This document shows, one piece after another, positions 1 to 7,900 of a stretch of DNA of 11,479 bases. The notes under the pieces are model-generated. The model had not been told where the DNA came from. It did no database searches and was given only the letters and a program-made list of their open reading frames with translations. The translations under genes and the position numbers were made by a program. The stretch is from an uncultured Bacteroidales bacterium. Lineage in GTDB: Bacteria > Bacteroidota > Bacteroidia > Bacteroidales > Paludibacteraceae. Position 1 is the stretch's first letter. The number at the start of each line of letters is the position of its first letter. The stretch spans positions 1 to 11,479 of the forward strand of contig CAMJFV010000041.1 of NCBI GenBank assembly GCA_946405045.1, in the 5' to 3' direction.

Positions 1-353
1 AGACGCATCCAACAGTGGAAGAAATCTACGATGCCCTTCATGATGAGATAACCACGCTTTCCAAAACCACAATCTACAACACTTTGAAACTATTTGTGGA
101 GAAGGGTGCGGCAGCTCAGCTTAACATTGAGGACAAGTGTGTGCATTTCGACGGAGACATTTCTACTCATGCTCATTTCATGTGTCAGCGTTGCGGAACT
201 ATTTACGATATATTCCCTTCAAAAATGCCGATTATTGAGGATTTTGCTTCATTACAATTCGGTGCGCATAACGTGCAGAACGTACAGCTTAATCTTACTG
301 GCATTTGTGAAAGGTGTATGAAAAACAAAAATAAAGAATCAAAACAGAAATAA
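1..353 (+). CDS. perR: Peroxide-responsive Fur-family repressor PerR-like (5' end missing)
   Basis: This is the C-terminal part of a Fur/PerR metalloregulator; its frame is open from base 3 and the start lies outside the window. The fragment begins with THPTVEEIYDAL, the recognisable end of the first helices of the winged-helix DNA-binding domain. Counting from the GTG codon at 15, the visible residues match the B. subtilis PerR metal sites as I recall them: the His of HPT (H37), D46 (D85), H52 and H54 (H91, H93) and D65 (D104). C57, C60, C98 and C101 form the structural zinc site. An Asp rather than Glu at the D104 position is the feature associated with peroxide sensing. The flavodiiron gene starts 17 bases after the stop, so the two are probably co-transcribed. 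The family represses peroxide-defence genes when its site holds Fe(II) and is inactivated by metal-catalysed His oxidation. Fur-family membership is very likely; PerR rather than Fur or Zur is inferred. Confidence 0.88.
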   Translation, partial: THPTVEEIYDALHDEITTLSKTTIYNTLKLFVEKGAAAQLNIEDKCVHFDGDISTHAHFMCQRCGTIYDIFPSKMPIIEDFASLQFGAHNVQNVQLNLTGICERCMKNKNKESKQK

Positions 354-370
354 ATCTAATTATATAGACT

Positions 371-1531
371 ATGATGAATGTTTCAGATAACATCAAGTAT
401 GTTGGTGTCGACGATTTGGATATCGATTTGTTCGAGAGCCAATATGTAGTGCCTGAAGGCATGTCGTATAATTCATATGTCATTCTTGATGAAAAGACTG
501 TTGTGATGGATACAGTCGACGCAAGAAAGACAGACGAGTGGATCAACAATGTGAAAGCAGCATTAGGTGGCAGAAACCTTGATTATATTGTGTGTTTACA
601 CATGGAGCCAGATCATGCAGGTTCGATGATGAAGGCTTTGGAGACATTCCCAACTGCAAAAGTGGTTGGCAATGCGAAGACATTCACTTATATGGCTCAG
701 TTTTTCGATGTCAATCTTGAAGGTAAAAAAGTAGAGGTGAAAGACGGTGAGTCGTTAAGCCTCGGAAATCATAACCTGACATTTGTGTGTGCTCCTATGG
801 TGCATTGGCCAGAGGTGATGGTGGCATACGAGAGCAGCGAGAAAGTGTTGTTTGCTGCCGATGCATTTGGAAAGTTTGGAGCGATCTCAAAAGATGATGG
901 AGATTGGGCATGTGAGGCGAGACGCTACTATTTCAACATCTGCGGTAAATATGGAGTGCAGGTGCAGTCGTTGTTGAAGAAGGCTGCTGCTCTTGATATC
1001 AAGACTATAGCTCCACTTCACGGTCCAGTGTTGAAGGAGAATCTTGGATATTATATCGATCTTTACAATACATGGAGTTCATACGGTGTTGAAAGTGAGG
1101 GGGTGTTGGTAGCATTCGCGTCGATCCATGGAAATACAAGAAAGGCGGCTGAAAAAATCGCGTCGATCCTTGAAAAACAGGGTGCGAAGAAGGTCGTAGT
1201 GAGCGATCTTAGCCGTGACGATGAAGCGGAAGTGATCGAAGATGCGTTCCGTTATGGCAGAATGATTATAGCCGCTCCTACTTACGACGGAGGTCTATTC
1301 CCTCCAATGGAGAGCTTCCTATCTCATTTGAAGAGCAAGAACTATCAGAAACGTACTGTAGGAATCATAGAAAACGGTACTTGGGCTCCAATGTCGGGTA
1401 AATTTATGAAGGCTGCACTCGAGGCGATGAAAGATATCAAGATTTGTGAGACGGTGGTGACAATCAAGTCGGCATTGAAGGAGAATCAGGAGGATAGCCT
1501 TGTTGCGTTGGCAAAAGAGGTGTTGGCTTAA
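371..1531 (+). CDS. Flavodiiron protein (FprA-type O2/NO reductase)
   Basis: A cytoplasmic class A flavodiiron protein of 386 residues, the usual length. The N-terminal metallo-beta-lactamase-like domain (about 1-240) carries the complete diiron set: H77-x-E79-x-D81-H82 in the LHMEPDHAG motif, then H145, D164 and H217. The C-terminal flavodoxin domain (about 243-386) has the FMN phosphate loop SIHGNTR (251-257) and the conserved stretches APTYDGG and ENGTWAPMSG. Proteins of this family reduce O2 to water, or NO to N2O, with electrons from rubredoxin or a similar donor, and protect anaerobes from oxygen. There is no fused rubredoxin or flavin reductase domain, so the donor must be a separate protein; the rubredoxin domain of the next gene or an unlinked rubredoxin is possible. 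Two ATG codons stand in tandem (371 and 374); the first was chosen, but either could be used. Which substrate dominates in vivo cannot be read from the sequence. Confidence 0.95.
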   Translation: MMNVSDNIKYVGVDDLDIDLFESQYVVPEGMSYNSYVILDEKTVVMDTVDARKTDEWINNVKAALGGRNLDYIVCLHMEPDHAGSMMKALETFPTAKVVGNAKTFTYMAQFFDVNLEGKKVEVKDGESLSLGNHNLTFVCAPMVHWPEVMVAYESSEKVLFAADAFGKFGAISKDDGDWACEARRYYFNICGKYGVQVQSLLKKAAALDIKTIAPLHGPVLKENLGYYIDLYNTWSSYGVESEGVLVAFASIHGNTRKAAEKIASILEKQGAKKVVVSDLSRDDEAEVIEDAFRYGRMIIAAPTYDGGLFPPMESFLSHLKSKNYQKRTVGIIENGTWAPMSGKFMKAALEAMKDIKICETVVTIKSALKENQEDSLVALAKEVLA

Positions 1532-1547
1532 AATTAGAAATTATAAA

Positions 1548-1601
1548 TGCAGATTTCTGCAAAAAAGTGCGGAATGCAGGATTGATGAACCAACCTCCGC
1601 A
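1548..1601 (+). other. Hairpin-rich spacer between flavodiiron and rubrerythrin genes
   Basis: The 108-base spacer contains two inverted repeats. The first is TGCAGA-TT-TCTGCA (1548-1561). The second has 6-base arms TGCGGA (1568-1573) and TCCGCA (1596-1601) around a 22-base loop. Neither is followed by a T-run on the + strand, so I do not call a terminator. They could be an mRNA processing or stability element, or a regulator site ahead of the rubrerythrin gene. No clear TAnnTTTG promoter box was seen here, which favours read-through from the flavodiiron gene. Confidence 0.35.
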
Positions 1602-1639
1602 ATAAAACAAAACAATTCAAAAACTAAAACTAAATTATT

Positions 1640-2188
1640 ATGGCAAAGTTCATTTGTACAGTATGTGGATATGTCCACGAAGGCGACAGCGCACCAGAGA
1701 GATGTCCACAGTGTAAAGTCCCTGCAAGCAAGTTTAAGGAGCTAGATGAGAATGCAGAAGTCAATTATGCGACAGAGCATGAGTTAGGAGTGGCAAAGGG
1801 TTGTGATCCAGAGATGATCAAGGATCTTAACGCACATTTCACAGGAGAGTGTTCAGAGGTTGGTATGTATTTGGCAATGAGCCGTCAGGCTGATCGTGAG
1901 GGTTATCCAGAAATTGCTGAGGCATTCAAGCGTTACGCATTTGAGGAGGCTGAGCACGCGGCTAAGTTTGCAGAGCTTCTAGGTGATGTTGTTTGGGATA
2001 CAAAGACAAACCTTGAGAAGAGAATGAACGCTGAGGCTGGTGCTTGTGAAGACAAGTTCCGCATCGCAAAGAACGCAAAGGCTCAGAATCTAGATGCTAT
2101 CCACGACACAGTACATGAGATGGCTAAGGATGAGGCACGTCACGGACAGGGCTTCCGTGGCCTATACAAAAGATACTTTGGAAAGTAA
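1640..2188 (+). CDS. Reverse rubrerythrin (N-terminal rubredoxin plus ferritin-like diiron domain)
   Basis: A 182-residue cytoplasmic peroxidase of the 'reverse' rubrerythrin type. Classical rubrerythrins put rubredoxin at the C-terminus, whereas here it is N-terminal: C6-x2-C9 and C22-x2-C25 form a Fe(SCys)4 site within the first 30 residues, with the short spacing typical of rubrerythrin rubredoxin modules. The ferritin-like four-helix domain (about 50-180) has the diiron ligand signatures GEC-SE (E70, E73), EEAEH (E103, H106) and E160 with E165-x2-H168. Characterised relatives, such as the clostridial enzymes, reduce H2O2 to water with electrons from NADH via a rubredoxin reductase. The gene follows the PerR-like regulator and the flavodiiron protein, and a strong terminator follows it. 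The ATG at 1640 is preceded by an A-rich leader without a Shine-Dalgarno sequence, normal for this phylum. Confidence 0.93.
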   Translation: MAKFICTVCGYVHEGDSAPERCPQCKVPASKFKELDENAEVNYATEHELGVAKGCDPEMIKDLNAHFTGECSEVGMYLAMSRQADREGYPEIAEAFKRYAFEEAEHAAKFAELLGDVVWDTKTNLEKRMNAEAGACEDKFRIAKNAKAQNLDAIHDTVHEMAKDEARHGQGFRGLYKRYFGK

Positions 2189-2210
2189 TTTTGTTGATTA
2201 AATACAGAAG

Positions 2211-2245
2211 AAAGGAGACGGCAATCGTGTCGTCTCCTTTTTTTT
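2211..2245 (+). terminator. Rho-independent terminator after rubrerythrin gene
   Basis: A perfect 10-base-pair stem, AAAGGAGACG (2211-2220) with CGTCTCCTTT (2231-2240), encloses a 10-base loop and runs straight into further T residues. It lies 22 bases after the rubrerythrin stop and should end the stress cluster transcript. The GGAGACG/CGTCTCC core is the same as in the two transporter terminators on the other strand. Confidence 0.9.
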
Positions 2246-2603
2246 GTTTGATGAGAAGCCGACAATTAATCAACGTCTCCGCTCATTTTTGTTTGAAATG
2301 TGCAACGGAGAAAATTTGAACAAAAAAGGCGAAAAAATGAAAATAGCACAAACGGCAATTAAGTGTGCATTGATTTCTTGCACAAAGAAAAATGATGTGT
2401 GCAACGCGACAAAAAAAATTAAAAAATGATCACTTTGCGACTAAAAAAAATCTTCCAAATGCTTTTTTTCTAATTTCGAAAAGGTAAGTTTGTAATGTCA
2501 TCATAAGATGAAAAAATGATGAACTGAAAAGAAAAACAGAACAATGTCAAAAAAGCGAAAATTTGAACAATCAATTCGTTTTTGAGACAAGATACATTAT
2601 ATT
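2246..2603. other. AT-rich intergenic region with short repeats; no convincing gene
   Basis: This stretch is very A-rich and holds no convincing gene. TGTGCA occurs at 2299, 2364 and 2398, and as its reverse complement TGCACA at 2379-2384. The 2364 and 2379 copies form an inverted repeat with a 9-base spacer, and the 2299 and 2398 copies extend to TGTGCAACG. A 14-base direct repeat GAAAATTTGAACAA lies at 2310-2323 and 2557-2570. TCATCAT (2498-2504) and ATGATGA (2516-2522) form another inverted repeat just after the predicted promoter. These may be operator sites for the regulator downstream, but their function is unproven. Confidence 0.5.
2463..2492 (+). promoter_or_regulatory. Candidate Bacteroidota promoter for the regulator/acyl-CoA synthetase operon
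   Basis: TAAGTTTG at 2485-2492 matches the Bacteroidota -7 consensus TAnnTTTG exactly. The upstream T-run around 2463-2469 could serve as a degenerate -33 element. Transcription would start near 2497, giving a leader of about 105 bases before the ATG at 2604. The inverted repeat 2498-2522 sits directly over the predicted start point, where a repressor could act. Confidence 0.5.
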
Positions 2604-3164
2604 ATGGGTTTAATAAACGATAAAATCAAACAGTTCAGAGAACAGAAAAATCTGAGCATAGAAGAAGTGGCTGAACGAAGTGGTGTCTCTGTGGACGTAC
2701 TTTCTGCGATAGAGAAAGGCAACGAAACTCCATCATCTGCAGTCATTATAAAAGTGTCGAGAGCATTAGGTTTGCGTGTTGACACATTATTGGAGGTTGA
2801 TAGCGTATTAGGCCCTGTGTTTACAAAAGCTGGAGAGGTTCACAATTCTACCAATTTCAGCAATGGAAAAACTTCAAAGCATGATTTTGTCAATTACAGT
2901 TCTCTTACACAAGGGAGAAGCGACTGTAGAATAAATCCATTCATTGTTGATATCAACGACAATAACCAAACAATGTCGAGCCACGAAGGTGAAGAATTTA
3001 TATATGTGTTGGAGGGAAGTGCGGAAGTGGAATATGGCAACCAAACCTATTCTTTGGAAAAAGGAGACAGCCTATATTTTGATTCTGTTGTGTCACACTG
3101 CGTTAAGGCTAAGAATGGTGGCTCAGTGAAATTATTAGCGGTGTTATACTCTCCAATCGATTAA
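2604..3164 (+). CDS. XRE-family transcriptional regulator with C-terminal cupin domain
   Basis: A 186-residue cytoplasmic regulator in two parts. Residues about 6-63 form a lambda-repressor-like helix-turn-helix: LSIEEVAERSGVS then a recognition-helix region VLSAIEKGNETPS. Residues about 105-184 form a small cupin barrel: H127 and E131 in the SSHEGEEFIYVLEG motif, the GD turn at 154-155, and H165 in the second cupin motif. In this family the cupin usually binds a small ligand or metal and tunes DNA binding. The acyl-CoA synthetase gene begins 4 bases after the stop, so the two share a transcript. The regulator may control that enzyme in response to a carboxylic acid or acyl-CoA, but this is inference from position only. 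Short repeats upstream may be its own operators. The ATG at 2604 gives a full-length HTH domain. Confidence 0.9.
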   Translation: MGLINDKIKQFREQKNLSIEEVAERSGVSVDVLSAIEKGNETPSSAVIIKVSRALGLRVDTLLEVDSVLGPVFTKAGEVHNSTNFSNGKTSKHDFVNYSSLTQGRSDCRINPFIVDINDNNQTMSSHEGEEFIYVLEGSAEVEYGNQTYSLEKGDSLYFDSVVSHCVKAKNGGSVKLLAVLYSPID

Positions 3165-3168
3165 TATT

Positions 3169-4827
3169 ATGGCATCATCTATACTTTCTGACAACACGAT
3201 CGCTGACTGGTTGGAGAAATGGGCCAATGAGACTCCAGACAAGGAATGCATCATCTACTCCGACAGAGATTTCCGCCTGACATGGAAAGAGACGGACACT
3301 CGTGTCAATAATATGGCAAAAGGTATGTTGGCGGTCGGAATCAAACCTGGCCATCACGTCGGCATATGGGCGACAAATGTTCCAGACTGGCTGATTGTGC
3401 TTTATGCATGTGCGAAAATCGGAGCTATTGCGGTTACTGTCAATACTAATTACAAGCAGAACGAGCTAGAATATCTTTGTAAGAATGCGGATCTAAATGC
3501 ACTGTTTATCATCGACGGTACGTGGGAATCCGATTTCGTGGATATGACATACACGATGCTGCCGGAACTAAAAACGTCGCAGAGAGGACATCTGAGCAGC
3601 GAGAAATTGCCTTTGTTGAAGACGGTGGTGTATATAGGCTCTGAGAAACATCGTGGAATGTACAACACACATGAGTTGCTGCTTTTGGGTGAGATGACAG
3701 CAGACGATGAACTTAAAGTTGCGCGTGCGAATGTGAAGTGTCACGATGTTGTCAATATGCAGTATACTTCAGGCACTACAGGTTTTCCTAAAGGTGTTAT
3801 GCTTACTCATCATAATATCACCAATAATGGTTATGCGACGGGAGAGCAGATGGAGTTTACTCAGAACGATAAACTTTGCACTTGTGTGCCTCTGTTCCAC
3901 TGCTTTGGTGTGGTGCTTGCCACAATGGCATGTCTTACTCACGGAGCCACAATGGTGATGGTGGAGAAATTTGATCCGTTGATTGTACTCGCGTCTGTGC
4001 ATAAAGAGCGTTGTACGGTGCTTTATGGCGTGCCAACAATGTTCATCGCAGAGCTCAACCATCCAATGTTCAGTATGTTCGACCTTACTTGTCTGCGTAC
4101 TGGTATCATGGCAGGTGCTTTATGTCCTGTGGAGTTGATGAAGCGTGTAGAGAAGGAGATGTTCATGAAGATGACATCTGTATACGGACTTACAGAGACG
4201 TCTCCAGGAATGACTCATACAAACATTCACGATACATTTGAGAAACGTTGCACAACTGTAGGTGTTGACTATCCTGAAGTGGAGGTCAAGGTGATCAATC
4301 CTGAAACAGGAAAAGAGTGTGGAGTAGGAGAGCAGGGTGAGATGTGCTGCAAAGGTTACAATTTGATGAAGGGATATTATAAAAACGAAGAGGCGACGAG
4401 AGAGACAATTGACGCTAACGGATTCCTTCATTCGGGTGACTTGGGAATCAAGGATGAAGACGGTTACTATCGCATCACAGGCCGTATAAAAGATATGATC
4501 ATTCGTGGTGGAGAGAACATCTATCCACGTGAGATAGAGGAATACTTGTTGAGTATGCCGGGTATCAGAGATGTGCAGGTGGCTGGTATTCCAAGCAAGA
4601 AGTATGGTGAGCAGGTGGGTGCTTTCATCATCAAGCACGACGGTGCTGACATCAAAGAGGAGGATGTGGTAGATTATTGCAAAGGTAAGATTGCTAGATT
4701 CAAGATACCTAAATATGTATTCTTCATCGATCAGTTCCCATTGACAGGTTCTGGCAAGATCCAGAAGTTTAAGCTTGGAGGCATTGGTCTAGAACTTTGC
4801 AAACAACAAGGCATTGAGGTTATCTAA
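3169..4827 (+). CDS. AMP-forming acyl-CoA synthetase (fatty-acid/carboxylate:CoA ligase)
   Basis: A 552-residue member of the ANL adenylate-forming superfamily. Conserved motifs occur in the expected order: the P-loop YTSGTTGFPKG (199-209), the aromatic/ATP motif YGLTETS (339-345), the ribose-binding Asp in HSGDLG (D424), the hinge motif GRIKDMIIRGGENIYP (438-453), and the catalytic lysine K530 in the GSGKIQK motif near the C-terminus. Such enzymes activate a carboxylic acid with ATP to an acyl-adenylate and transfer it to CoA. The overall pattern resembles medium- and long-chain acyl-CoA ligases, but the substrate cannot be assigned. The protein is soluble, with no signal peptide. The gene is 4 bases downstream of the XRE/cupin regulator and very probably translationally linked to it. 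A hairpin 59 bases after the stop ends the operon. No other fatty-acid genes are adjacent. Confidence 0.93.
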   Translation: MASSILSDNTIADWLEKWANETPDKECIIYSDRDFRLTWKETDTRVNNMAKGMLAVGIKPGHHVGIWATNVPDWLIVLYACAKIGAIAVTVNTNYKQNELEYLCKNADLNALFIIDGTWESDFVDMTYTMLPELKTSQRGHLSSEKLPLLKTVVYIGSEKHRGMYNTHELLLLGEMTADDELKVARANVKCHDVVNMQYTSGTTGFPKGVMLTHHNITNNGYATGEQMEFTQNDKLCTCVPLFHCFGVVLATMACLTHGATMVMVEKFDPLIVLASVHKERCTVLYGVPTMFIAELNHPMFSMFDLTCLRTGIMAGALCPVELMKRVEKEMFMKMTSVYGLTETSPGMTHTNIHDTFEKRCTTVGVDYPEVEVKVINPETGKECGVGEQGEMCCKGYNLMKGYYKNEEATRETIDANGFLHSGDLGIKDEDGYYRITGRIKDMIIRGGENIYPREIEEYLLSMPGIRDVQVAGIPSKKYGEQVGAFIIKHDGADIKEEDVVDYCKGKIARFKIPKYVFFIDQFPLTGSGKIQKFKLGGIGLELCKQQGIEVI

Positions 4828-4885
4828 CTACTGATAATAATAAATGCTGGATTTTGCATCGTAAACCAGCGTATTGAATATAATA

Positions 4886-4912
4886 AAAGGCATGCCGATA
4901 AAGCATGCCTTT
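4886..4912. terminator. Probable bidirectional terminator between convergent genes
   Basis: AAAGGCATGC (4886-4895) and GCATGCCTTT (4903-4912) form a perfect 10-base-pair stem with a 7-base loop. The arms end in A's and T's on both sides, so the hairpin can terminate the acyl-CoA synthetase transcript on + and the GH8 transcript on -, whose stop codon lies 30 bases away at 4942. Confidence 0.85.
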
Positions 4913-4941
4913 ATTGTTTGTTTTTGCTTGTGTATTTAGTC

Positions 4942-7900
4942 TTACTTCACGATAGTTTTAACACCGTTTACCATATAAACACCAGGCTGAAGTCCATTCA
5001 AAGCATTTTTGTATTCAACTTGCTTTCTCAAAAGAGCTCCGTTAGCATTATAAACATCTACCAATTCGTTTAGACTGACTTCTACATTGTTCACATTTGT
5101 TAGAGTCTTAACTGTTAATGTAGGAGCGTTAGATTCAATCGTATTATTGCTTGTCGATAGGTTAGCGACACCTGTCTCAATGACGTTGGATCCATTATTC
5201 TCCACAACCTTACAACGGTATTTCAAAACGATGTCTTTTCCAGTTTTGATTTCTGGAATCTCTACGCTAAGCTTTCCGTTTTCTTCCTTGATAACCATAC
5301 CACTCTCGTCAGTCTGGTTGATGAATTTAAGTTCCTTTGGCAGACTGTCAGTTAAAACAACATTCTGATAGTTTATTCCACTGACTGGGCCTCTACCTTG
5401 GATTCTTCGCCATGTATAGCCATCCCACTCTTCTACTACAATACGGCTGAATCCAGTAACGTCGTCGTCACAAGTATGGCGAGCATAATTAGTGATTTCA
5501 TCTCCCAAAGTCTCCTCATTATACCATCCTGGGGTGATTGGAGTGAATTTCTCATATTGACCATCAAGTGACTTTGTATCGACGCTGTCAGAATAAGACC
5601 AGTCGTCAGCTAACATTTCAGCCATATAATTGGTCATCATATATTCTTCAATCATATCTGGTATCTTTTCCATCATTGTCATATATATGCCAGGAGCCCA
5701 TACTCCTTTGTGTATCATATATTTTGAATTATTTGCATTTTCCAAGTGGGATGTGGTGGCAGTGAGAATATTAGGGAAATTCATAATAATACGTTTGTTC
5801 CACATTCTATTTTCATTTTCTCCAGTATGAATATCTTCCATTGTAAGTTTTATACCATTTCCTTTTTCAACATAACCATATTTCAAGGCATCATTTTCAT
5901 TGTCCAATCTGAAGGTGATACCATTTGGAAGACTATCGGAAGCTATTCCACATGTGTCATTAATATAGTACGACACACGGTAGTTGCCCATATTGATATA
6001 AGCTTCAGGAGCATCATGCCAGAATCGGAAGAATTGATAAAATCTAAAATTATACATACTTTGAGGAAGATAGTTCCCGTATGATAGACGTACATTATCA
6101 CGGCCACCGTTTAGCCAATATACATTGTCTCCAGTTATCTTCAAAGTGAACTCAATTGTATCATTCACAGAGACATCCGTTGTGTCAATATTCTTTACAA
6201 GAGTAAGAGGATTGTCGAGGATATCCACTTCGTTTCGCTCCATAGTATAAGTGGCGTTGTTAGGGTAGGCATTGCTCTCCCAATTTTCAAAATTGGATCC
6301 GCTTACCGTACTTGTCAAGCCTACTTTATTATGTTCTGTATTCTTCACCTTCACCACGAAAGAGACACTGTCCTTCGTCGCTTCTAATTCTCCAGTCTTA
6401 AAGCCAGGGATATTGCTGATATTCCATATGATGGAATGGTTTGCCGCATTATATGAGCCACCCTTTGTCGCACTGACAAATTCATAGTCGGAATCCAATT
6501 TGGTTGTGACAACAGCATCTTTTGCGTCTGCAGAACCATAGTTACGAAGTTGGACACCATAAGTTATGCTGTCACCTTTGTAAGCGAAAGTCTTATCAAC
6601 AGACATATACACCTTGACATTGGCGCTTGCTTTCATGTCTGCTGGTGCGGCAAGGTTACCTGATGTCACCAACATGCCTAAGGTGCGGAACCAACCATGG
6701 AAATACTTTGCAGTGGCATTGAGATTACGTTCATCGTCAGTCATATCATTTTCAAAACAAATAGCATCCCATCTTAGTTCGCATTCACGATAAATATCAC
6801 CTAATAATTCTTCATCACCTAAAGCCACTACTGATGGTGCTGTACAACCTAAAGCATAATTTGCAAAGTAAGGACCCGTCGTGCCATCCATGTTATAACA
6901 CATCTTTATTTGGGTCGGGCCAAACCAGTTCAAACTATTAGGATCTGGACTTGGTCCAAGTTTTCCACAATCGTTTCCTTTTGAGTCTATTTTGGGTCTT
7001 TTCATAAATTCCGCATAACGGACAGCCATGTCATATTCGAATGAGTTGTCTGCAGTATCAATCTGATGAGTCTTTGGATTCCAAGTTGTTTTTGGATTGC
7101 CATGCCATAAATAATTCAGAATAGTACGCCATGCAGCTCGGAAATCTTCACCCTCACTAAAATTAGAAAATTTCACTTTTGTGTCATCTTCTTCATCAAT
7201 GTCAAAATTGCCGATTGAAGGAATCAAATTTTGCTTGTAAGCCTCGCCCATCAACCAATCAGAAGATGCCTCTCCTCGCTTATATTGATTGATTTGCCAG
7301 TCTGTTCCTTCTCCCTCCTCCTCAAGCCACTTAGCAAACTCATGATAATAAGCAGGGGCACAGTAGTCGGTGTGAATGTTTCCATCTCCACCACCACCGA
7401 TGATACTAAACTGTGTTATGTCTGGATATGTGGTCTGAGTATCTCTCCAATAAGAGACCTCATTCCCTTTGTTTCCTCCCTTTACATATCCATCTATTCC
7501 TATATTTCCACTTGAATGTCCATATCGAGAAATAGATCCGTCAGAATTGATTTTAGTAATCATAAATGTATCAACAAACGCTGAAAGATAATCCTTCGCC
7601 ATTTGTCTGTAAGAAATAGGGTTGCCATTAAAATCAGTCACAGGTTTGCCATTTTGCATCATGGTATCTCCCCACTGCTTGTATGCGATCAACAATGCCA
7701 ATGCTATATCTTCATCTCCATCAGTAGCGGAACCACCCAAAAAATCTGTGCCATTTTCACCATTAGCATCCCAAGAGGCTAAACCAGGGTTATATTCAAA
7801 ATTAGGGAAAAGTATTTCTCCGTCTGAATATCTTTTAACTTTAGGAATTCTGTTATCGTGAATCCACATCCATAACCCATTAAATGTGGGTTGGTCGGCA

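Noticed and set aside
340..370. PerR/Fur box before the flavodiiron gene
   Set aside because: The spacer is AT-rich, but I could not find a convincing inverted repeat of the PerR-box type here or before the rubrerythrin gene; the operator probably lies upstream of the window.
1548..1561. Hairpin after the flavodiiron gene as a terminator
   Set aside because: The stem is only 6 base pairs with a 2-base loop and is followed by A's, not T's, on the coding strand.
2244..2429. Short + strand open frame of 61 codons starting with TTG
   Set aside because: It overlaps the T-run of the terminator, uses an unlikely start, has low-complexity Lys-rich composition, and overlaps the repeat motifs. It has no recognisable domain.
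4120..4638. 172-codon - strand open frame inside the acyl-CoA synthetase gene
   Set aside because: The + strand frame carries all ANL motifs over this region; the antisense frame is a by-product of codon bias.
5746..6084. 112-codon + strand open frame inside the GH8 gene
   Set aside because: It is antisense to an uninterrupted 1121-codon gene with signal peptide and domains, and its translation shows no domain.
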